Origin: SCRT01 sp036379455
GTDB taxonomy: Bacteria; Pseudomonadota; Gammaproteobacteria; Nevskiales; Nevskiaceae
Direction: 5' to 3'
Length of the DNA stretch: 10,928 bases
NCBI GenBank assembly: GCA_036379455.1
Contig: DASVGQ010000182.1
Location: forward strand, 1 to 10,928
Shown: positions 8,005-10,928 of the stretch, one piece after another
Numbering within the stretch: the stretch's first letter is position 1
Layout of the letters: each line of letters begins with the position of its first letter
Notes under the pieces: generated by a model
What the model was told of the DNA's origin: nothing
Databases searched by the model: none
What the model saw: only the letters and a program-made list of their open reading frames with translations
Position numbers and translations under genes: made by a program

Positions 8005-8079
8005 GCGACCTTCGCGGCGCGCGGATCATGGCGGGCCGCGGGAAACGCGCTCCCAGCGCCGACGTGCGCTGCGGCGTGC
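8005..8079. other. Short convergent gap between the kinase gene and the phasin-like gene
   Basis: The two genes face each other across 75 bases. A weak stem GCGCCG (8056-8061) with CGGCGT (8072-8077) is possible, one pair being G-T. There is no T-run on either strand, so I do not call an intrinsic terminator. Confidence 0.5.
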
Positions 8080-8442
8080 TCAGGCGCGAGCCTTGGCCAC
8101 GGACGTTCCGAGCACGCCGTTGATTACCTGAACGTAGCCAATCGCCAGCTCGTCGCCGGCCTCCTGCACGCGGCCGACGTAGCTGCACAGCGCCTCGTTC
8201 AGGGTTTCGCTGGATTCGACGAGCCTGTCGACCATTGCGCGCGGATCCCGCGTCCAGGCCTGCAGCTCGAGCTGCTGGCGCCCCAGCCGCGCGACCGCCT
8301 CGGCCAGCTCCGCGACGCTGCGGCCGAGCTCGGTGAGCATGCGGGTGTGCGCTTCGCCAAGCTGCAGCGCCAGATGGGTGGGCGTGTTGGCCGAGGCAAA
8401 AAGCTGGCCCAGGAACCGCTGTTCATCAGAGGCTTTCGCCAT
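8080..8442 (-). CDS. Small helical protein, possibly phasin-like
   Basis: The product is 120 residues (MAKASDEQRF at the N-terminus, ending GTSVAKARA). It has no signal peptide or membrane helix. The sequence is almost entirely amphipathic helix with regularly spaced Leu, Ala and Val (for example LTELGRSVAELAEAVARLG). A single Pro near residue 68 separates two helical halves, and the C-terminus is basic. This composition and length resemble phasins and other granule- or surface-coating helical proteins, but I see no diagnostic family motif, so the function stays open. The start is supported by GGAG 7 bases before the ATG. The open frame continues far upstream, but that extension is Arg/Pro-rich and crosses intergenic sequence. 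It could be coupled to the small ORF at 8426-8743, whose end overlaps this start by 17 bases. Confidence 0.72.
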   Translation of the reverse strand: MAKASDEQRFLGQLFASANTPTHLALQLGEAHTRMLTELGRSVAELAEAVARLGRQQLELQAWTRDPRAMVDRLVESSETLNEALCSYVGRVQEAGDELAIGYVQVINGVLGTSVAKARA

Positions 8443-8743
8443 GGCGTTGCTCCGTGATGAAGGAATGGACGGCCAGCGCGCGGCTGGCGTGCCACCAAGC
8501 CCTGATGGGGTCGGAAGACTGCGGCGGCAGCGCACCGCGCATGCGCGGCATTCGACGCTCCGCGTTGCCCTTGTGCGGCGGAGTCCTGCGCGGCCACGGC
8601 TCCCATGCGCCTTCGGCGAAGGGCTCGCGCGGGTCGGTCTTCGCGGGACGACCGCGCCGGTCCCCGGCGGGGACCCGGCGCGGCGTGTGCGGCGAACCGG
8701 GATGCTTCCTCGGTCCACCGCTGTCGGGGGTGCGTGTGGCCAT
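8426..8743 (-). CDS. Small basic Pro/Arg-rich hypothetical protein (tentative)
   Basis: A 105-codon frame starts MATRTPDSGGP and is rich in Pro, Arg and Gly through its first 75 residues. It ends in a more ordered segment (SDPIRAWWHASRALAVHSF). In favour of a gene: the ATG is preceded by CGGAG with 6 bases spacing; third codon positions are mostly G or C by my hand reading; and the stop codon overlaps the start of the phasin-like gene, an arrangement that would allow coupling. Against: in such GC-rich DNA, Pro/Arg-rich chance frames are common, and I recognise no family. No signal peptide or membrane helix is seen. If real it is probably largely disordered and might bind nucleic acid or an acidic surface (inference only). 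Confidence 0.35.
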   Translation of the reverse strand: MATRTPDSGGPRKHPGSPHTPRRVPAGDRRGRPAKTDPREPFAEGAWEPWPRRTPPHKGNAERRMPRMRGALPPQSSDPIRAWWHASRALAVHSFITEQRHGESL

Positions 8744-8779
8744 GCTTGCTCCGATGGTGCTTGCTGCTGCGCGTTGCTG

Positions 8780-8804
8780 CCGCAGGTTCGGACCTGCGGA
8801 GGTC
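8780..8804. repeat. Two overlapping inverted repeats (alternative hairpins)
   Basis: CCGCAGGT (8780-8787), loop TCGG, ACCTGCGG (8792-8799) is a perfect 8-base stem with a 4-base loop. Overlapping it, GACCT (8791-8795), loop GCGG, AGGTC (8800-8804) is a perfect 5-base stem. The two cannot form at once. On the minus strand they would lie 37-61 bases before the ATG of the small ORF at 8743. They could be an operator, a leader hairpin, or without function. Confidence 0.5.
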
Positions 8805-9035
8805 GCATTGTCGGCAGCCGTGCGCGCGCGTTTCGTAGGACCGGAACGCGTTTGCCTGTAGGAAGATGACGCCGCGTGCGCGCGTTTGGTGCCCGTGTCC
8901 CGCGGCCCGCTGCGCGTGCGGCATCCATGGAAGGCCCGCGTCGCCTGGGCGGAGCCGGGCCGTCGGCTGCGCGCAACCGGCTGGCCTTGCCTCCGACCGC
9001 AGTCGTCGATGCCGTCCTACAGACGCACGCGACGC

Positions 9036-9067
9036 GGCTCTCTAGATTCAAGCGGTACTTGAGAGCC
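9036..9067 (+). promoter_or_regulatory. Inverted repeat directly before the BON-gene ribosome binding site
   Basis: GGCTCTC (9036-9042) is the exact reverse complement of GAGAGCC (9061-9067). Inside it TCAAG (9048-9052) and CTTGA (9058-9062) are also complementary, sharing two bases with the outer arm, so 7+3 or 5+5 pairs can form with a bulge. The AGGGA ribosome binding site (9068-9072) follows immediately. If transcribed it would be a 5' leader hairpin; as DNA it could be an operator. Confidence 0.4.
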
Positions 9068-9077
9068 AGGGATCTTC

Positions 9078-9539
9078 ATGAAGACGACCCTCATCCGCGC
9101 CGGCGCCTTCGGCTTGTCGTCGGCGATGCTCTTCGGTGGTGGGGTGGCCATGGCGCAGAACCCCAGCGGGACGCAGCCCGCCGGCCAGCCGGCGCAGATC
9201 ATGCGGCGCCGTGGTGCTGGCTCCGGTGCGCAGGCCGGGCCGCAGCAGATGCCGCAGCAGCACGAACGCGGCATGGGCAACGGCAGGACGTCCACCTCGG
9301 GTGCGACGGGTGCCCACAACGACGTCACCGACACCTGGATCACCACCAAGGTGAAGAGCGAATTCCTCGCGGCAAAGCACGTCAAGAGCGCCGATATCCA
9401 CGTGAAGACGGAAAAAGGCGTGGTCACGCTCACCGGCACCCAGCCGTCGCGGCGCGACGTCGACCAGGCGAAGACCATCGCCATGCACGTCAAGGGCGTC
9501 AAGCACGTCGACGCCACCGGCCTGAAGGTCAAGTCTTGA
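9078..9539 (+). CDS. Secreted BON-domain protein
   Basis: The 153-residue product begins with a Sec signal peptide (MKTTLIRAGAFGLSSAMLFG, then GGVAMA) with probable cleavage after Ala26 before Gln27. A Gln/Gly/Pro-rich low-complexity linker follows (about 27-80). One BON domain lies at about 84-152 (TDTWITTKVKSEFLA, then GVVTLTG and a final VKGVKHVDATGLKVKS). BON domains bind membranes or phospholipids, and periplasmic BON proteins such as OsmY and DolP respond to osmotic or envelope stress. With a single domain this protein is smaller than OsmY, which has two. The start is fixed by AGGGA 5 bases before the ATG. It is followed on the same strand by a stress-type membrane peptide and a ferritin-like gene, and acts in the periplasm by prediction. 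The precise role is unknown. Confidence 0.9.
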   Translation: MKTTLIRAGAFGLSSAMLFGGGVAMAQNPSGTQPAGQPAQIMRRRGAGSGAQAGPQQMPQQHERGMGNGRTSTSGATGAHNDVTDTWITTKVKSEFLAAKHVKSADIHVKTEKGVVTLTGTQPSRRDVDQAKTIAMHVKGVKHVDATGLKVKS

Positions 9540-9737
9540 TCACGGCGGGCGTGCCGGGGACCCTGGACTTCTCCTTCCCCTTCGCCCTTCGACTCCGGCA
9601 CGTTCCGCTTTTCTCCGGCGACTTCCCGCGCCATGTCGCGCTGAAGTGGGAACGGCGCACGGTGGACGGCGAGATCGTCTTCCCGCGTGCGCCGGCACGG
9701 GGGCCTGGATCGGGGAGGACTTCGCAGGAGCCGTGCC
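9540..9737 (+). other. Spacer between the BON gene and the DUF1328 gene
   Basis: These 198 bases contain a pyrimidine-rich tract (about 9569-9590) but no supported gene and no clear intrinsic terminator. GGAAC at 9649-9653 and CGTC at 9676-9679 recall ECF sigma-factor elements, but the 22-base spacing is too long for the usual promoter. The stretch ends with AGGAG (9726-9730), the ribosome binding site of the next gene. Confidence 0.5.
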
Positions 9738-9917
9738 GTGCTCTATTACGCCGCGCTGTTCTTCGTCGTCGCCATGCTGTCCGGCTTCCTCGGCTTCTTC
9801 GGCGTGTCGGGCATTGCGGCGGCCGTCGCCCGGATCCTGTTCGTGATCTTCCTCATCCTGTTCATCGCGTCGCTGGTGTTCGACCCGCGGCGCAAGCGTC
9901 GCGGCCCGCCGCTGTGA
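9738..9917 (+). CDS. DUF1328 / UPF0391 small membrane protein
   Basis: This is a 59-residue inner-membrane peptide with two hydrophobic helices (LYYAALFFVVAMLSGFLGFF and ARILFVIFLILFIASLVF) joined by GVSGIAAAV. It ends in a basic tail (DPRRKRRGPPL), which predicts a cytoplasmic C-terminus. The LYYA start, the GFLGFFGVSGIAA turn and the RILFVIFLILF helix match the DUF1328 (UPF0391, E. coli YtjA-like) family of about 53-60 residues, whose function is not established. I chose the GTG at 9738 because AGGAG lies 7 bases upstream and the protein then begins exactly where the family begins. An ATG at 9687 in the same frame would add 17 Arg-rich residues foreign to the family and lacks this ribosome binding site. 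It may be co-transcribed with the ferritin-like gene 57 bases downstream. Confidence 0.9.
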   Translation: MLYYAALFFVVAMLSGFLGFFGVSGIAAAVARILFVIFLILFIASLVFDPRRKRRGPPL

Positions 9918-9974
9918 GCGCGACGCGTCCGGCGCGGCGACGCGTTTGATTCACTCGAAGCTTCGGAGGTTCCC
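9918..9974 (+). promoter_or_regulatory. Spacer with a 9-base direct repeat, a palindrome and a strong ribosome binding site
   Basis: GCGACGCGT occurs at 9920-9928 and again at 9938-9946, an 18-base period. CGAAGCTTCG (9956-9965) is a perfect 10-base palindrome that overlaps the first base of GGAGG (9965-9969), the ribosome binding site 5 bases before the ferritin-like ATG. A protein site or a leader structure is possible but not demonstrated. Confidence 0.4.
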
Positions 9975-10577
9975 ATGGATTCATCACAGGACGGTGCGCA
10001 GTCCGGCACCATGGCGCTCAACCGGACGGCCATCGCCGACGCAGCCAACGGCCAGCTCAACAAGGGCGCGGTGACGCCTGGCATCGCGCCCTATGCCGAG
10101 GAGATCTGCGCGCTGCTCAACGACGCGTTGGCGACCGAGTGGGTGTGCGTGCTGCGCTACCGGCGCCACTACTTCACCGCGCGCGGCATCGCCTCGGAGG
10201 CGGTGGCCGGCGAGTTCCTCACGCACGCCAATGAGGAGCTGGGGCACGCCGACCGGCTGTCTGCGCGCATCGTGCAGCTCGGCGGCGCGCCGGAGCTGGA
10301 TCCGGACACGCTCAGCGGTCGCAGCCACGCCGACTACGATCAGTCGGCCGGGTTGAAGGCGATGATCAAGGCCAACCTGGTGGCCGAGCGCATCGCCGTC
10401 GAGGTGTACCGGCAAATGGTCACCGTTATCGGCGACAAGGACCCGACCACCGTCCAGCTGCTGCGCGACATCCTCGCGCAGGAAGAAAGCCACGCCGAGG
10501 AGCTGTCGGACTGGCTCGACGACGGCGGGGTCATGTCCGTGGCGGACCACCTGCGCGAAGTGCGGGAAGACTACTGA
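9975..10577 (+). CDS. Diiron ferritin-like (bacterioferritin-type) protein
   Basis: The 200-residue product has a disordered N-terminus of about 35 residues and then a four-helix ferritin fold. The full set of expected diiron ligands is visible: Glu55 (LATEWV), Glu88 and His91 (NEELGH), Glu138 (VAERIAVEVY), and Glu170 and His173 (EESH). This is the two-ExxH pattern of bacterioferritin. The Met that binds heme in E. coli Bfr, directly after the first ExxH Glu, is Leu89 here, so heme binding at that site is not expected. The likely role is iron oxidation and storage or protection against peroxide. Length (Bfr is about 158) and the N-terminal extension fit the broader ferritin-like or Dps-like group better than classical Bfr, so I give no symbol. 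The start has GGAGG 5 bases upstream. It follows the DUF1328 gene by 57 bases and may be in one operon with it. Confidence 0.9.
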   Translation: MDSSQDGAQSGTMALNRTAIADAANGQLNKGAVTPGIAPYAEEICALLNDALATEWVCVLRYRRHYFTARGIASEAVAGEFLTHANEELGHADRLSARIVQLGGAPELDPDTLSGRSHADYDQSAGLKAMIKANLVAERIAVEVYRQMVTVIGDKDPTTVQLLRDILAQEESHAEELSDWLDDGGVMSVADHLREVREDY

Positions 10578-10588
10578 GCGAACGCGGG

Positions 10589-10644
10589 CCGAGCCCCGCA
10601 TTGGCCGCCGGGCACGGCCCCCACGCTGTGCCGCGGGGGCTCGG
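10589..10644 (+). terminator. Nested hairpin after the ferritin-like gene
   Basis: CCGAGCCCC (10589-10597) pairs perfectly with GGGGCTCGG (10636-10644). GC at 10598-10599 can extend the stem past a one-base bulge. Inside, GGCAC (10611-10615) pairs with GTGCC (10628-10632). It starts 12 bases after the stop codon, as 3' structures do, but no T-run follows, so it may be a transcript-stabilising hairpin instead of an intrinsic terminator. Confidence 0.45.
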
Positions 10645-10871
10645 TCGCCGAGCGGCGTTCGGCGCCAGGCCGTGACCGGTCCCGCGCGTGTGCGGCCGGC
10701 CATGCCGGGCTGCCCCGACGGTGGATGCGATCCAGCGGCTGCGCGCAACGCGTGCGGAGCGCTTTGTCTCAACCTGGCGCATCGCGGCCGACGCCTCCAT
10801 CAGCCGGTGCGCCGTGCCGTCGTCAGACGATGCCGCATCGGCGCCGGGATCCGCCGAGTGCAACGGGCCGA
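10645..10871. other. Convergent intergenic stretch with no supported gene
   Basis: Open frames cross this stretch on the minus strand, but they are Arg/Ala-rich, lack a ribosome binding site, and resemble no family I recognise. I see no tRNA, repeat array or clear promoter in it. Confidence 0.5.
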
Positions 10872-10928
10872 TCAGCCGGCGGCGTTTGCGCGCGGCAGGC
10901 GTGCGACGAGCCGCGTGCTGCGGCCGGG
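10872..10928 (-). CDS. C-terminal end of a minus-strand gene, possibly a sensor histidine kinase (partial)
   Basis: Reading in from the right edge on the minus strand, one frame gives PGRSTRLVARLPRANAAG followed by TGA (10874-10872). The pattern G-x-S-T-R-L-V-x-R-L-P is what the last strand of an HATPase_c domain looks like in sensor kinases (compare the usual GxGTxFxxxLP ending). Only 18 residues are visible, so both the gene and its class are tentative. It would be convergent to the ferritin-like gene. Confidence 0.33.
   Translation of the reverse strand, partial: PGRSTRLVARLPRANAAG

Larger units (their letters stand above)
8744..9077. promoter_or_regulatory. Structured intergenic region upstream of the BON gene
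   Basis: These 334 bases separate divergent transcription units and contain no convincing gene. They hold two overlapping inverted repeats at 8780-8804, imperfect copies of GTGCGCGCGTTT around 8820-8833 and 8874-8886, the shared 11-mer TGCCTGTAGGA at 8853-8863, and an inverted repeat at 9036-9067 next to the BON ribosome binding site. TCTAGATT around 9041-9048 could contribute a -10 element, but no matching -35 was clear. Confidence 0.45.

Noticed and set aside
8005..8079. Bidirectional intrinsic terminator between the kinase and phasin-like genes
   Set aside because: Only a weak six-base stem is present, with no T-run on either strand.
8443..9051. N-terminal extension of the phasin-like protein to 323 residues
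   Set aside because: The added sequence is Arg/Pro-rich, crosses the hairpin-bearing intergenic region, and has no ribosome binding site as good as the GGAG before the ATG at 8442.
9649..9679. ECF sigma-factor promoter (GGAAC and CGTC) before the DUF1328 gene
   Set aside because: The spacing is 22 bases, where about 16-17 is usual, so the match is probably chance.
9687..9737. Upstream ATG start for the DUF1328 protein
   Set aside because: It adds 17 Arg-rich residues not found in the family. The GTG at 9738 has a well-spaced AGGAG and matches the family's start.
1..10928. CRISPR array, tRNA or rRNA genes, insertion sequence or phage element
   Set aside because: No regularly spaced repeats, cloverleaf or rRNA-like sequence, transposase or integrase frame, or terminal inverted repeats were seen. 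The only regular repeat is the in-gene heptad tract.

Overview
The window is visibly GC-rich and densely coded, with strong G/C preference at third codon positions. It looks like a chromosomal segment of a high-GC proteobacterium. The bo3-type quinol oxidase operon and the CheB/CheR-PAS-HWE kinase fusion fit Gammaproteobacteria (Lysobacterales-like) or Betaproteobacteria. I cannot fix the genus from sequence alone. I see no tRNA, rRNA, CRISPR array, transposase or integrase.

Left part (1-4167, minus strand): a cytochrome bo3 ubiquinol oxidase operon in the order cyoA-cyoB-cyoC-cyoD. The B/C and C/D junctions are ATGA stop-start overlaps. A further reading frame begins 4 bases after cyoD and leaves the window. 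All heme and CuB ligands and the D- and K-channel residues of subunit I are present. The quinol-site Asp of the E. coli enzyme is Glu here.

Middle (4168-8004): a 243-base divergent intergenic region with two small palindromes separates cyoA from one very large plus-strand gene. Its 1197-residue product joins a CheB methylesterase domain, a CheR methyltransferase domain, a PAS-like domain, a ten-heptad Glu-rich signalling helix, two more PAS domains and an HWE-family histidine kinase. The catalytic Asp of the CheB triad is Glu.

Right part (8005-10928): a small minus-strand helical (phasin-like) gene, possibly preceded by a coupled small basic ORF. Then, on the plus strand, come a secreted BON-domain protein, a 59-residue DUF1328/UPF0391 membrane peptide with a GTG start, and a diiron ferritin-like protein. 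These look like envelope- and oxidative-stress genes. A nested hairpin follows the ferritin gene. At the right edge the last 18 codons of a minus-strand gene are visible, resembling the C-terminus of a sensor kinase.

Taken together (inference): a terminal oxidase, a large multi-input sensor kinase and a set of stress-protection genes sit side by side, without chemoreceptor, CheA, CheW or response-regulator genes in view. The least ordinary items are the two conservative Asp-to-Glu changes at functional sites, the fusion kinase itself, and the structured non-coding stretch at 8744-9077. I did not find a clearly new multi-gene system.
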